This document shows positions 1-10,767 of a stretch of DNA of 64,000 nucleotides, one piece after another; position 1 is the stretch's first letter; every line of letters starts with the position of its first letter. Under the pieces are notes generated by a model. The model was not told where the DNA came from. It saw only the letters and a program-made list of their open reading frames with translations, and did no database searches. The position numbers were made by a program, and so were the translations under genes. The stretch covers positions 162,734,000 through 162,797,999 of the forward strand of contig CP092886.1 in the NCBI GenBank assembly GCA_030710605.1. The letters are read 5' to 3'. Origin of the DNA: Cordylochernes scorpioides. Lineage: Eukaryota > Arthropoda > Arachnida > Pseudoscorpiones > Chernetidae.

Positions 1-274
1 TTCAAATCTTTGTGGCTTCACAGTTTTTGAAATAAGAGATACCATATGGCCTGAATATAGATGTGGAATGAAAAGTGTATTGTTATTGATCCAAAAAAAT
101 TATATTATATAAAAATCATACTAATATATTAAGAATATACACACTCTTCTCTAATGAGTCTTCACAACCAAAACGTTGATGAGAGAATATGTAAATGTAA
201 AAATGCTTTTAAAAAAGCTACATATATATGTATGCTTTTTGAAAATAGAGCAATCCAAAAATAAATCTTTAAAT
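1..274. other. AT-rich DNA without recognised gene
   Basis: I see no coding signal. A short word around 240-270 (gaaaatagagcaatcc) recurs in reverse near 30945 and 37535, beside other repeats, so this is probably a repeat tail. Confidence 0.4.
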
Positions 275-441
275 AAAAAATATATATATTGGATCAAAAT
301 ATTATTTATTTTACCAATATTTCAGTTGGCTGAACGCCAATCAATATGATATAATACCCTGAAAAAGGTTGGCGTTCAGCCAACTGAAATATTCGAAAGA
401 TAAATGATATTTTGATCTATTATATGCCTTTTTAATTAATA
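275..441. repeat. PLE-type inverted repeat
   Basis: Two inverted copies of a terminal sequence meet here. The right half (353-441) contains the hairpin ggcgttcagccaactgaaat; the left half is its reverse complement. Related single copies lie at 20150-20245, 29813-29895 and 37428-37525. The order 'tgataaagg - stem - gaaat' resembles the hammerhead-derived terminal hairpin of Penelope-like elements, but the CUGANGA core is absent. Assignment to PLE is inference. Confidence 0.5.
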
Positions 442-499
442 ATGTATACCTTTGAAATTATCTCAAACTCTTATCATGTCAAACATCTCTAATCAACTA

Positions 500-975
500 T
501 ACAATTTGGAGTTACGTATGACTGAGGAACAGTGTCAGTGCTGTATTTGCCTAAACATGATGAAGATAAAAGAAAACGATCGACTGGAAGAATAAGGAAA
601 TAACTAGCGATGAAACTTGGGTTTATGATTATTTTCTGTAATCAAAACCGCAATCAAGGAGTGAATCAAACGAAATGTATCATAACTCTAGAAAAAAAAT
701 AGGATGGCAAAAACCAAAATTGAAGTTCAACTTATAAATTTCTTCGATGTCAAGGGCCTGGTCTATAAAGAGTTTATTCCTGAAGAGTCCACAATAAACT
801 GTGAAGTTGATTTGAGCCATGTACGATGAGAGTCAGTCAGGAAATCAAGATCAGAAAGGTGTAAAAACAAAGATTGATTTACCATTAATAATACCTGCTC
901 ACACAAAATTCCGTCATCTCCTTTAACCTCCATATTCCTGCGACTTAGCTATCAACGGATTTTTCTTATTAATAT
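500..975 (+). pseudogene. Degenerate mariner-family transposase relic
   Basis: Conceptual translation in shifting frames gives blocks typical of a mariner transposase in the right order. These are a SDETWVYD-like first catalytic block near 603-630, FFDVKGLVYKEFIPEE near 741-790, a PAHTKF-like block near 890-905, and PPYSCDLAINGFFL (family: PPYSPDLAPCDFFLF) near 925-965. Stops and frameshifts interrupt it throughout, and the third-aspartate block reads N where the family has the catalytic D. No terminal repeats were found. It is a dead fossil of a different mariner lineage from the 21.4-kb element. Confidence 0.65.
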
Positions 976-1254
976 CAAATTACATTTAAAAATACAAATA
1001 TATGAATCAGTTGTGATTCAGAAATTAATTTTAAAAATAATAATACGAATCTTATATAGCGAGCTTTCGAACCATGACGCTCTTCTACTGGCTTATCAGC
1101 GTTAAGTGGAGAAATACAGACTGTTTAACAAAAAAATATTATTATTAATTTTTAATTATTATTAATTTGAATAACAGTATTTTGCAGAAATTATATTGTA
1201 TAGTGGCTTCAAGATTGAATTATGGCATGTTTAGCGAATGTTAGCTTTACATCT

Positions 1255-1425
1255 AGATAGCGTTTACCAGTTGGTCTCGAGGACCACGCCATCACCATCT
1301 CCTCAGCGGCGACACACGTGATCTACGTTTTCTTCGTGGACCACGAAATACGTGGTGTCGCTGGAGACCCGCTGGCGATTCTCTATCAAACTCTGCAGCT
1401 GTGGCAGAGGCTTCATATTCATTGT
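1255..1425. repeat. Dispersed GC-rich repeat, copy 1
   Basis: This block (ctcgaggaccacgccatcac ... gacccgctggcgat) recurs at 26605-26725 in the same orientation with moderate divergence. Read on the minus strand both copies give partly open, similar peptides (xRQRVxSDTTxFxVxE), so it may be the coding tail of an unidentified retroelement. The 26-kb copy is longer and ends in an A-run on the minus strand. Confidence 0.5.
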
Positions 1426-1438
1426 ACATGGTGGTATG

Positions 1439-1815
1439 CATATATATGTTATATTTAATAAAGATGAATGAGATTTTCTGCTTGAATTTAGATCATGTTG
1501 AGGATTATGGTAATGCAGTCATGGTTATAAAATCTTAAAAGTATAATACTAAATTTAATTGAACTTGATTTAATTGAACTAAAAGAATATATATAAAAGA
1601 ACATAATTTGATAAAAGTAATGCCTGGCTTAAGGCGAGTAGAATAAGGAAAACAAAAGATTATTTACATAATGTACAAAGATTTGAGCCGGCCATTGAAA
1701 TAAAACAACAACGAGTTTTTATAGGAGAAGAGTGACCTCTGGCGGTCGATTTAGCAGAGTATTTGAATCTATGAAATTATAATTTTTTAAACTAAAATAA
1801 TATCTTTATATAACA
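1439..1815. repeat. Dispersed ~375-bp repeat, copy 1
   Basis: The segment shares its whole length with 19285-19650: the same order of motifs, including 'gcctggcttaaggcg', 'ttatttacataatgtacaaa' and 'ggtcgatttagcagagtatt'. Copy 1 stops exactly where the Helitron at 1816 begins, while copy 2 continues, so the Helitron jumped into this repeat. Family unknown. Confidence 0.6.
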
Positions 1816-2655
1816 TCTACTTATATATTTGCCATATTCTGTCTGTTTGTCTGTTTGAAGCTCACGGATGGGATTTTTCATAACCATCGGTGGTTCAGTG
1901 GTAGAATGTTCGCCTGCCACGCGGGCGTCCCGGGTTCGATTCCCGGCCGATGCATTTTTTTTTTTTTACAATTTTTAAAACTCATTTATATATTATACAA
2001 GAATGACATCCACGGCGCCAATTTATAATTGTAACGAATAGTATTTGAATAAAAGCATTTAATCGGGTAAAACCCGGGCGTTGCCCGGGTCATTCGTATA
2101 TAATAATTGTATAAACGAATGCAAGACAAAATCACCGCGAATGTTTCTTTTTTTTTAAGGCAATTTCTTTTTAAGGCAATTATCGTTATTTATCGTTAAT
2201 TTTTGTTTCGATTTTATTGAAAAAAAAAAACGATATGGTGCCTTTAAAAAATGATCTTTATTACTATGCAGTTTTCTATTTAGTCAATATACCTAAGTTC
2301 ATGTTGCAAATGTAATTATCTCTATCGATTTAGTAGGTGAAATGCAAAAAAAAAAAAATCGACATGATGAAATCTTTATGAAAATTCACATTTTTATTTT
2401 TATATTTTCAAGACACACACAGTTTGGGGCGGGACGTTTCACAAGAGAGACATCCACGGCGCCAATTTATAATTGTAACGAATAGTATTTTAATTAAAAC
2501 ATTTTTAAAACACACAGTTTGGAACGGGACGTTTCACAAGAGTGACATCCATGGCGCCAATTTATAATTGTAACGAATAGTATTTGAATTAAAACGTTTT
2601 TAAAATATATACGCACTCGGGTAAAACCCGGGCGTTGCCCGGGCCATTCGTCTAG
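1816..2655 (+). mobile_element. Helitron (non-autonomous) carrying a tRNA-Gly sequence
   Basis: The element starts with TC after an A (A|TCTACTTATATATTTGCC) and ends in a GC-rich hairpin (acccgggcgttgcccggg) followed by cattcgtCTAG|T. This is the hallmark TC...hairpin-CTRR end structure of Helitrons, inserted between A and T. An internal, slightly different copy of the same terminal hairpin lies at 2068-2095, so the element looks like a short unit extended to a second terminator. It contains a tRNA-Gly sequence at 1884-1954. A near-identical element lies on the minus strand at 29900-30930. It encodes no Rep/helicase, so it needs an autonomous helper. Confidence 0.8.
1884..1954 (+). tRNA. tRNA-Gly (GCC), Helitron-borne copy
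   Basis: The 71-nt cloverleaf has A box (tggttcagtgg), anticodon arm cgcctGCCacgcgg and B box (ggttcgattcc), with a long T-run right after it (pol III terminator). Position 1 is C instead of the expected G, giving a C-C mismatch at the top of the acceptor stem; the other two copies in the window share this. This copy also has a G-to-T change just before the T arm. Because it sits inside a Helitron it is more likely a transported, possibly defective gene than a housekeeping one. Confidence 0.75.
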
Positions 2656-2663
2656 TATATATA

Positions 2664-2756
2664 TATTCAAAAAAGATGCATATATTGGATTTATAATTAT
2701 TTTATTGTTCCAATATTTCGAGGGGCAACTCGCCTCTCTTTATAAGGATGTTTGCG
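2664..2756 (-). repeat. PLE-type terminal hairpin fragment
   Basis: On the minus strand this reads ttataaagagaggcg-agtt-gcccctcgaaatattgg. It has the same stem-loop followed by 'cgaaatattgg' found in the repeats at 275-441, 20150 and 37430. Single truncated copy; PLE assignment is inference. Confidence 0.4.
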
Positions 2757-3194
2757 TTTTTTACTAAAACATGCTAGCACGCGTACACCACTCTCGTTCT
2801 ACAAGGCCAATGAAAGAATTGTATCTTTGATTTAAATATTACATTCAGTATATATATAGCTAACAATTATATATAATATTATACAGATCAAAACCATTAT
2901 TATTATTTTGTCCACACTCCGTATATATATACTTATCTTTTTAAAATAGTGCAGACTGTGCACTTCTGCATGTATTGACAAGATGACAATAAAATTATTT
3001 TAATTGTCAAATTTTCTAGATAGCGCTCTATATATATAACCGCGAAAGCTTCAATATCACAATATGATATGCGCTTTAAGTGCATCTATGAATGATGAAG
3101 AGAGAGTGAGAATGTGCATTACTCTCACACGAAAGAGTTTTGAGAAGAAACAACATTTAAAGAAGAGAGAACGTAGTAAATACACCTGTGTCAT
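2757..3194. other. No recognised feature
   Basis: AT-rich sequence. I see no supported ORF or clear repeat match to the rest of the window. Confidence 0.4.
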
Positions 3195-3300
3195 TCCTTT
3201 TTTGAAGAAAAAATAACTCTGAGGAAGGTCAACAGCCTGACAACGTTAGCGGTTGAAATTATTTATTAAAATTAAAGCTTTTTTTCTCACAACGTTAACT
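3195..3300 (+). repeat. PLE-type hairpin fragment (ctgagga ... gaca)
   Basis: The sequence ctgaggaaggtcaacagcct followed by gacaacg has the hammerhead-like order CUGANGA - short stem - GAxA, but the second core block is altered (gaca for gaaa). It lies directly upstream of another hammerhead-derived repeat at 3319. Probably a decayed PLE end. Confidence 0.35.
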
Positions 3301-3318
3301 ATGATCTATTTCTAAACA

Positions 3319-3550
3319 CATTTATATGACGAGGGCTAACAGCCCGAAGCGCGTGGCTACTTCTTCTTGATTAATCAAGGATGGGTATTCGGCCAATTCT
3401 GGAATAATTAAAAATAAACAGAATAGTTTATATTTATTCCGACAGATGGCGCAAGCCATCAGCAACTTTCAGTTGCATTATAAGAGGATGCCTTTTTCTG
3501 AATTTATCCACCTTATTCAGTGAAATTTCACATTTGTACTATTTTTCACA
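3319..3550 (+). repeat. PLE terminal repeat with decayed hammerhead
   Basis: At 3326-3349 'atgacgagggctaacagcc' followed by cgaag keeps a hammerhead layout with an intact stem II (GGGC/GCCC). It has lost C3 of the core and A15.1 (GAAG). Then follow a ttcttgattaatcaag hairpin and a terminal part (agatggcgcaagccatcagc ... gatgcctttttc) shared with foldback copies at 31592, 37810 and 43238. Confidence 0.6.
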
Positions 3551-3589
3551 TATTTTATGTTTAAAAAAGACATATCGTTTTTATTATTA

Positions 3590-3800
3590 TTATCCCTAAA
3601 GCAATCAAGATACAAGCCATGATAATCATGATGGGTAGTCGTCGACTGCATTTAATGTAAGTGCACCACATGGCTATACATGTATAAAGCAGTTCGACTT
3701 TTGTACTTACAAATGTGTCAAGACTCCGTTTTGTTTTATTGCAATCACTGGTAGGGTTGGACTTTTGCAATAATCGGGAGACATTGGAGCAATTTATTAA
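3590..3800 (-). repeat. tRNA-derived SINE, body fragment
   Basis: Reverse-complement match to the body of the SINEs at 11502 and 12133: 'gataatcatgatgggtag', 'agcagttcgacttttg' and the cactggtagggttggac segment. The tRNA-like head is missing, so this copy is 5'-truncated. Confidence 0.6.
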
Positions 3801-4754
3801 AAAACTTAATATTGCTAATGCCTAAATATCTTTTCGCGCGCAGTAATAAATATGAATTAAAATTATTATTAATTTTTATTCTAGTTATCCTCCTGCTCTT
3901 CATTCAATGCCTTCCTCTACTGAGGATGAATGGCCACATGGTCTCTCCATACTTCCTCCGCCATCCTCTTCATCATCTCGTAGGTGTGTCGTCCAGTCCA
4001 CTGTTTTAGATCGGCTGTGTATCCCGTCGTCTCCTTCCCCTCGATTTCTTCCCCTGGAGCTTTCCCTCCAACACTCTGAGCAAAAATAGGACGTTCAGCC
4101 AACAGTATTGTTCAGCTGCATGATCACGAGTTGTCTTTTTTATAATTTGACCGTCTGATATTCTTCTATAAGTTTTACTTGAAGAAAAAGGTTATTGCTT
4201 AAAGTGTATAGCATGCGAAAAAAAAAAAAACAGTGAGTCATTTACTGGTAAAGGATGTTATTTTAAAAATTATAACCTCGCGCTATATTATTTTGGAGAA
4301 AAAGCATTTAGGGATGTGATTCTCACATACTATCACATAGAATTCTTAAATGGAATCACATCCCTGAAGGTCAATTCAAGCCGAGAATGTGCACATGATA
4401 AAGTGGAGAGTTGCCATCCAGACCAAATTATCGCTAATTCAATACTATGGAAATAATTAGACTCTAACCGTGGTTCCCGTAGAAATCCAAGGGTGATCCC
4501 GAGTAATTTCAGTAATTTTTACATTTTATATTTTATTTTAGGTGAAAATTCATTCCTAAGACTGGCGTTCTTCCTCAATTAAGCTCCTTCAAAAAAAAAG
4601 ATGATCGAATCATAACCATGCTTGATTTAATTTTTTCACTTCCAGTCTAGAAACATCAGTCGTTATTCCAAAGTGGGAGCTTTGTGGGCAGACGATCGGG
4701 GACTTCTCTGTCGGGCATGAGGTTACTGCCAGGTTTTCTTGTTTTGCATTCAGT
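3801..4754. other. No recognised gene; short inverted repeat
   Basis: The only local structure I see is a hairpin-forming pair at 4310-4322 (agggatgtgattc) and 4353-4365 (gaatcacatccct), separated by about 30 bp. Short overlapping ORFs around 3812-4102 have no recognisable domain. Confidence 0.4.
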
Positions 4755-6130
4755 TTATTAGGTGATTTTACTAGATGCAGTTATCAAGGTAGTTTTAGTG
4801 AATGCAGTTTGCTAAGTGCGGACAAGAGAGTTTACCAGGGGGTTTTACTAGAAATAATTTACTAGGTAGCTTCACTAAATGAAGTTTACTAGGTGTAAGT
4901 TTTACTAGATGGTTTTACGAGATGCAGCTCACAAGGTAGTTTTACTGAATGCAGTTTACTAAGTGCGGACAAGAGAGTTTACTAGGTGGTTTTACTTGAA
5001 ATACTTTACTAGATAGCTTCACTAAATGAAGTTTACTAGGTGGTTTTACTAAATGCAGTTTACTAAGTGAGGAGAAGAGAGTTTACTAGGTGGTTTTACT
5101 AAATGCAGTTTACTAAGTGAGGAGAAGAGAGTTTACTAGGTGGTTTTACTAAATGCAGTTTACTAAGTGAGGAGAAGAGAGTTTACTAGGTGGTTTTACT
5201 AGAAATACTTTACTAGATAGCTTCACTAAATGAAGTTTACTAGATGGTTTTACTAAATTAAGTTTACTAAGTGCGGACAAGAGAGTTTACTAGATGGTTT
5301 TACTAGAAATACTTTACTAGGTAGCTTCACTAAATGAAGTTTACTATGTGGTTTTACTAAATTTAGTTTACTAAGTGAGGAGAAGAGAGTTTACTAGGTG
5401 GTTTTACTAAATGCAGTTTACTAAGTGCGGACAAGAGAGTTTACTAGATGGTTTTTTACTAGAAATACTTTACAAGATAGCTTCACTAAATGAAGTTTAC
5501 TAGGTGGTTTTACTAAATACAGTTTACTAAGTGAGGAGAAGAGAGTTTACTAGGTGGTTTTACTAAATGCAGTTTACTAAGTGCGGACAAGAGAGTTTAC
5601 TAGGTGGTTTTACTAGAAATACTTTACTAGATAGCTTCACTAAATGAAGTTTACTAGGTGGGTTTACTAAATTCAGTTTACTAAGTGCGGATAAGAGAGT
5701 TTACTAGATAGTTTTACTAGAAATACTTTACTAGATAGCTTCACTAAATGAAGTTTACTAGGTGGTTTTTTACTATAAATACTTTACTAGCTAGCTTCAC
5801 TAAATGAAGTTTGCTAGATGGTTTTACTAAATTTAGTTTACTAAGTGCGGAGAAGAGAGTTTACTAGATGGTTTTACTAGAAATACTTTACTAGGTAGCT
5901 TCACTAAATGAAGTTTACTATGTGGTTTTACTAAATGCAGTTTACTAAGTGAGGAGAAGAGAGTTTACTAGGTGGTTTTACTAAATGCAGTTTACTAAGT
6001 GCGGACAAGAGAGTTTACTAGATGGTATTTTACTAGAAATACTTTACAAGATAGCTTCACTAAATGAAGTTTACTAGGTGGTTTTACTAGAAATACTTTA
6101 CTAAGTAGCTTCACTAAATGAAGTTTACTA
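4755..6130. repeat. Tandem satellite array (block 1)
   Basis: Repeats built from two kinds of unit: about 50 bp (gtttactaggtggttttact + aaatgcagtttactaagtga + ggagaagaga), and a variant with agaaatactttactag + atagcttcactaaatgaa. Both share gtttacta sub-repeats. Units alternate in higher-order patterns with many point differences. The array is interrupted at 6131-6309 and resumes. Confidence 0.85.
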
Positions 6131-6309
6131 TAAACAATACTTAAAGTTACACCGCATAAGTTTCTTTTTTGTGAAAAATCAATATTTATTTCAAAGAGAA
6201 ATATTTACTATTTCTAACTTTTTTGAATGAAGTATGAGAGGGTGAAAATATGAAGAGTAATGGCGAACGGAAAAATAAAAGTGTCCAGAGGCGGGGATTA
6301 TAATGTATT
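6131..6309. repeat. Non-satellite insert inside the array
   Basis: This segment lacks the satellite motif. It resembles the sequence at 36485-36610, sharing 'gtttctttt...gaaaaatc', 'tttatttyaargagaaat' and 'tgaagagtaatgrygaacgg', which lies just upstream of a LINE tail. It is therefore probably an inserted repeat fragment that splits the satellite. Confidence 0.5.
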
Positions 6310-6620
6310 AGAAGTTTACTAGGTAGCTTCACTAAATGAAGTTTACTAGGTGGTTTTACTAAATGCAGTTTACTAAGTGAGGAGAAGAGAGTTTACTAGG
6401 CGGTTTTACTAGAAATACTTTACTAGGTAGCTTCACTAAATGAAGTTTACTAGGTGGTTTTACTAAATGCAGCTTACTAAGTGAGGAGAAGAGAGTTTAC
6501 TAGGTGGTTTTACTAGAAATATTTCACTAGGTAGTTTCACTAAATGAAGTTTACTAATTGCAGTTTATACTAGGTGATTTTACTAGATACAGCTTACTAG
6601 ATAGATTTAGTAGCTGCAGT
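6310..6620. repeat. Tandem satellite array (block 2)
   Basis: Same unit types as block 1, becoming more divergent towards 6620, as expected at the edge of an array. Confidence 0.8.
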
Positions 6621-6859
6621 TTACTTGGCGTGTTGCTGTAATGTATACATTGCAAATTTCATTTTGAAAAACAGATAAGAGTGTAAATAACTGTTTTCTC
6701 CGCTTATACATATTTTTATCACAGTAGATCATGTATAAATAATAATTCGTTCCCTCAAATTTTCCAAATTGCTGGCGGATGAAAGACCTTCTTAATCCCG
6801 TGGCAAAAAAAAAAAGGCAAATTGTACATATCAGATCACCATTATATATAAAAATGGAT

Positions 6860-7080
6860 GGAAATCGTGAAATCAAAGCTCGTCCTAGACTAATGAAGGT
6901 CATTATCCCGAAATCATGGTCTCCAGCTGGACGTTCGGAATTTGCTAAGGATGGTGTTGCGGCTTTGTCGCTGACCCGATTCTGTTAGTTTTCAGAACCA
7001 GTCGATAGATGCGCATAGTTTTTGAGTCTATTTTGACGGGAGAGGTGACATTTGTCTTTATGGATCTATATTAAAATGTT
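6860..7080 (+). repeat. PLE terminal repeat, decayed hammerhead copy
   Basis: Reverse-complement relative of the repeats at 47580-48285 (shared: catggtctccagctggac, gctttgtcgctgacccg, tttgacgggagaggtgac). At 6882-6930 the hammerhead layout is still readable, with GAAAT-CATG-GTC and stem I arms. The core reads CTAATGA, losing the essential G5, and stem II is broken, so it should be inactive. Confidence 0.6.
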
Positions 7081-7439
7081 GAGGTTTCTATATATATCCA
7101 TAGGATTGTGTTAGATATAGTCAAAAACAAAGTTTTGCAGTTTACACACACACACACATAATCCCTCACACTCGCAAACACACAGCTGATTCCTATCACT
7201 TTAATGAAATAAGTGCCAGAATTTTGTCTTGCTTGGCATCTTATGGCAAGTGTTTTTTCTAACAGGAATAAATTCCATTTCTCAAAAAAGGATATATTTA
7301 AACGAAAATACAGGGGGTGTATCAATTAGATTGGAAATAACTTTAACAGTTCATAAGAAAAATACTACTTTTGATCAAATAATTTGCTTTTTTTATTCCT
7401 TAGCCATATTCAAGTGAAATGTAACAATACATGTGTATG

Positions 7440-7850
7440 CAGTGTAGTGATGAACAATAATTGAGAATTCGAAAGTCGAGCAGCCATCATTATTTCCCTA
7501 CACGACAGAAGGAGTCCCAAAGAAATAGTGGACTTTCTTAAGTTGCCCAAAACCACTGTTTATTGTGTCAAGAAGGAGTTTAATGAAGCCGAGAGTGAAA
7601 AAGATAGAATGGCTGCAAGGAAAAATCCCTCGCGTCGATCGGACAGGGTAAGAGTCGAAGAATTTGTCAAAAATGTCAATAAGATTGGTAGAAACCCTGG
7701 GAAGAGCATAAGGGTCAAAGCCAAGGAAATGGACGTTCGCCCTATGACAATTGTAAGCAACTATCCATGAGGACCTTGGTATCAAGTCCTATTACCTTCG
7801 GAAAGGTCAGCTGCTGACTGAGAATTCATCTCCTTTATATTTGAACAAGG
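7440..7850 (+). pseudogene. Tc1/mariner-superfamily transposase, N-terminal fragment
   Basis: Translation in one frame over 7472-7770 gives a helix-turn-helix-like start (RAAIIISLHDRRSPKEIVDFL, then LPKTTVYCVKKEF), a basic linker (RKNPSRRSDRVRVEE), and a second HTH-like part (NPGKSIRVKAKEMDVRPMTI). This is the paired-type DNA-binding region of Tc1/mariner transposases. A stop follows at 7768-7770 and similarity continues briefly in the next frame. The catalytic DDE/D part is absent. Confidence 0.65.
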
Positions 7851-8153
7851 GTGCTCAGCACCGTATAGCGTTAAAACATTTTCAGTTGAAACCATATACA
7901 CAACAATGTAAATTAAATTCGTATATGTGTGTTCAGCCGAGGAAATAACGTTCCAGCTATATACACGAAAATAAAACTTGTTAAGCACTAATTTTACCCT
8001 TTGAATAAAATAAACTTGCTTCTGTTTTTACTGCGATAATAAAAAATATTGGGATGGCTCATCAGACACTGCAGGGTTGAATCTTTATGAAAGAATAGAA
8101 AAATTGGTTTATTTGAAGGAGAAATTCGCTTATTAGTTTTATTTTAGTATGTA

Positions 8154-8368
8154 CACTCGCGGACGAAAAGGAAGTAGAAAGTCTATGATGACTCCCGGCA
8201 TCTATTTTTTTATTTTTTTTATGGACAGAGGCATTTTTTTTACACTTGGTTATCTCGTGTGTCTTCAATAAAGGTCACTGTCTATCAAATATATTTCAGA
8301 GTTATTGTCTGAATCCCGATATATATGCTAATAAGTACAACTTTCTTAAGTTTTGTCCGTTTAGGGTG
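8154..8368 (+). mobile_element. Tc1-like MITE, family 'cactcatgg'
   Basis: Flanked by TA. Ends are cactcgcggacgaaaaggaag and its partner ttaagttttgtccgtttagggtg. The interior has the family motif 'gtgtcttcaataaaggtcactg'. Other copies: 13788, 26209, 45114, 48351 and 62393. TIRs plus TA duplication indicate a non-autonomous Tc1/mariner-type transposon. Confidence 0.7.
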
Positions 8369-8472
8369 TATATATATGTGAAAATAAATTTAAAATATTA
8401 ATATTTATATATGTTTGCAAATATATATTTATAGAGGTTGTTGATATTATAATACCTTCGATAAAATATATA

Positions 8473-9381
8473 TCTATATATATAAAATTGAATGTCTGTC
8501 TGTCTGTACTCTATAGATTCAAAAACCATACATCCAATCGCCGTGGAATTTTGGGATATTATTAGCTATATTCCCGGGAAAGTTTTTGAAAAATAATTTC
8601 TTGAATATCTTGAATATCCTTAGAGTTATTTGCAGATTTGTAGATTTAACTCGAAAGCAGCGCCCCCATTGCGACGATGATAACAAGTTTTTTTATCTAT
8701 TAATTTTCTTATCACTAAGTTTATTATCTTAAAGATTATTTATCAAAAGTAAGATTTTCTAGCTATTAATTGCGCAAAAGTCAAAGTTAGTTTTATCATT
8801 TATCTACAACATGTATATATGGGGAGAATAGATAAAATGATGATTTTGTAATGTAGAAAATCAGGAAAGACAAAATTCAGGATATCGTGGCAATTTATTT
8901 GAGACAAGAATAATGATACAATTCCAAGGTAAAGATACTATTCCTTTAACTTCCAATTACCGAGGGAACCAATTAATATTGATTTTATTCAACTTATCGA
9001 GTATTTTTCAAGGGACCGGGAAAAAATGTTCACTAGATAAAACGATGATTTTGTAATGTAGAAAATTAGGAAAGACAAAATTCAGGATGACACGGCAATT
9101 TATTTGAGACAAGAATAATGATACAATTCCAAGGCAAGATACTATTCCTTTAACTTCCAATTACCGAGGGAACCAATTAATATTGATTTTATTCAACTTA
9201 TCGAGTTTCAAGGGACCGGGAAAAAATGTTCACTTTATCGAAAGATTCAAATTTACGAGTTTCGAATTATCAAAATATATCTTTTTTTTTAAATGAGTTT
9301 ATAGAGAATTGTTTTAACAAGTGTTCGTTAGACAAACCTTTACTCGGGTAAAACCCGGGCGAAGCCGGGTACATCCGCTAG
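8473..9381 (+). mobile_element. Helitron (non-autonomous), tandem copy 1
   Basis: Starts A|TCTATATATATAAAATTGAA with a (tgtc)n stretch, and ends in the hairpin acccgggcgaagccgggt followed by acatccgCTAG. Directly followed by the TC of the next copy. Internally it contains a doubled segment (gatactattcctttaac ... gggaccgggaaaa) that is shared with the pogo-like element at 18220-18694. No Rep/helicase coding. Confidence 0.8.
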
Positions 9382-10047
9382 TCTATATATATAAAATTGA
9401 ATGTCTGTCTGTCTGTACTCTATAGATTCAAAAACCATACATCCAATCGCCGTGAAATTTTGGGATATTATTAGGTATATCACCGGGAAGGTTTTTGAAA
9501 AATAATTTCATGAATATCTTGAATATCCTTAGAGTTATTTGCAGATTTGTAGATTTAACTCGCAAGCAGCGCCCCCATTGTGACGATGATAACAAGTTTT
9601 CTTATCACTAAGTTTGTTATCTTAAATATTATTTATCAAAAGTAAGATTATCTCAGGATGACACGGCAATTCATTTGAGACAAGAATAATGATACAATTC
9701 CAAGGCGAAGATACTATTCCTTTAACTTCCAATTACCGAGGGAACCAATTAACATTGATTTTATTCAACTTATCGAGTATTTTTCAAGGGACCGGGAAAA
9801 AATGTTCACTAGATAAAACTATGATTTTCTAATGTAGAAAATTAGGAAAGACAAAATTCAGGATGACACGGCACACAGGGACCGGGAAAAAATGTTCACT
9901 TTATCGAGAGATTCAAATTTACGAGTTTCAAATTATCAAAATATATCTTTTTTTTTAATAAGTTTTTAGAGAATTGTTTTAACAAATGTTCGCTAGACAA
10001 ACCTTTACTCGGGTAAAACCTCGGGCGAAGCCGGGTACGTCCGCTAG
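9382..10047 (+). mobile_element. Helitron (non-autonomous), tandem copy 2
   Basis: Begins TCTATATATATAAAATTGAA immediately after the CTAG of copy 1 and ends ccgggtacgtccgCTAG. Same internal segments as copy 1 with deletions. Confidence 0.8.
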
Positions 10048-10746
10048 TATATATATAAATGAATGTATGTTTGTGTGTCTGTCCTTTATGCCTGACCAAA
10101 CCACTCATTGGAACGCCATGACACTTTGGGGAGTTATTTAGTATAGTACTGGGAAGGTGTCTGAAAAAGAATTTCTTGAATATCTTGAATATCCTTAGAG
10201 TTATTTGCAGATTTGTAGAGTTAACTCGCAAGCAGCGCCCCCATTGCGACGATGATAACAAGTTTTTTTATCTATAAGTTTTATTATCACTAAGTTTATT
10301 ATCTTAAAGATTATTTATCAAAAGTAAGATTTTCTACCTATTAATTGCGCACAAGTCAAAGTTAGTTATCGAGTATTTTTCAAGGGACCGGGAAAAATTT
10401 TTCACTAGATAAAACGATGATTTTGTAATGTAGAAAATTAGGAAAGACAAAATTCAGGATGACACGGCAATTTATTTGAGATACAATTAGAAGGCAGGAT
10501 ACTATTCCTTTAACTCCCAATTACCAAGGGAACCAATTAATATTGATTTTATTCAACTTATCGAGTATTTTTCAAGGGACCGGGAAAAATGTTCATATTA
10601 TCGAGAGATTCAAATTTACGAGTTTCAAATTATCAAAATATATCTATTATTTTTTTAATAAGTTTATAGAGAATTGTTTTAAAAAATGTTCGTTAGACAA
10701 ACCTTTACTCGGGTAAAACCCGGGCGAAGCCGGGTACATCCGCTAG
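10048..10746 (+). mobile_element. Helitron (non-autonomous), tandem copy 3
   Basis: Follows copy 2 directly. Its first bases (tatatatataaatgaatgta) lack a clear TC, so the 5' end is altered; the 3' end is ccgggtacatccgCTAG|T. Interior is homologous to copies 1 and 2. Confidence 0.75.
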
Positions 10747-10767
10747 TTATAAATAAAAGACAATACA

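Noticed and set aside
1884-1954. tRNA-derived SINE instead of a Helitron cargo
   Set aside because: The flanks end in TC and hairpin-CTAG|T, the copy at 29900 joins units end to end, and no direct repeats or A-tail bound the tRNA part. SINE origin remains possible for the 44146 sequence.
9896-10261. 121-codon minus-strand frame
   Set aside because: Lies across the junction of two Helitrons; it is a by-product of non-coding repeat sequence.
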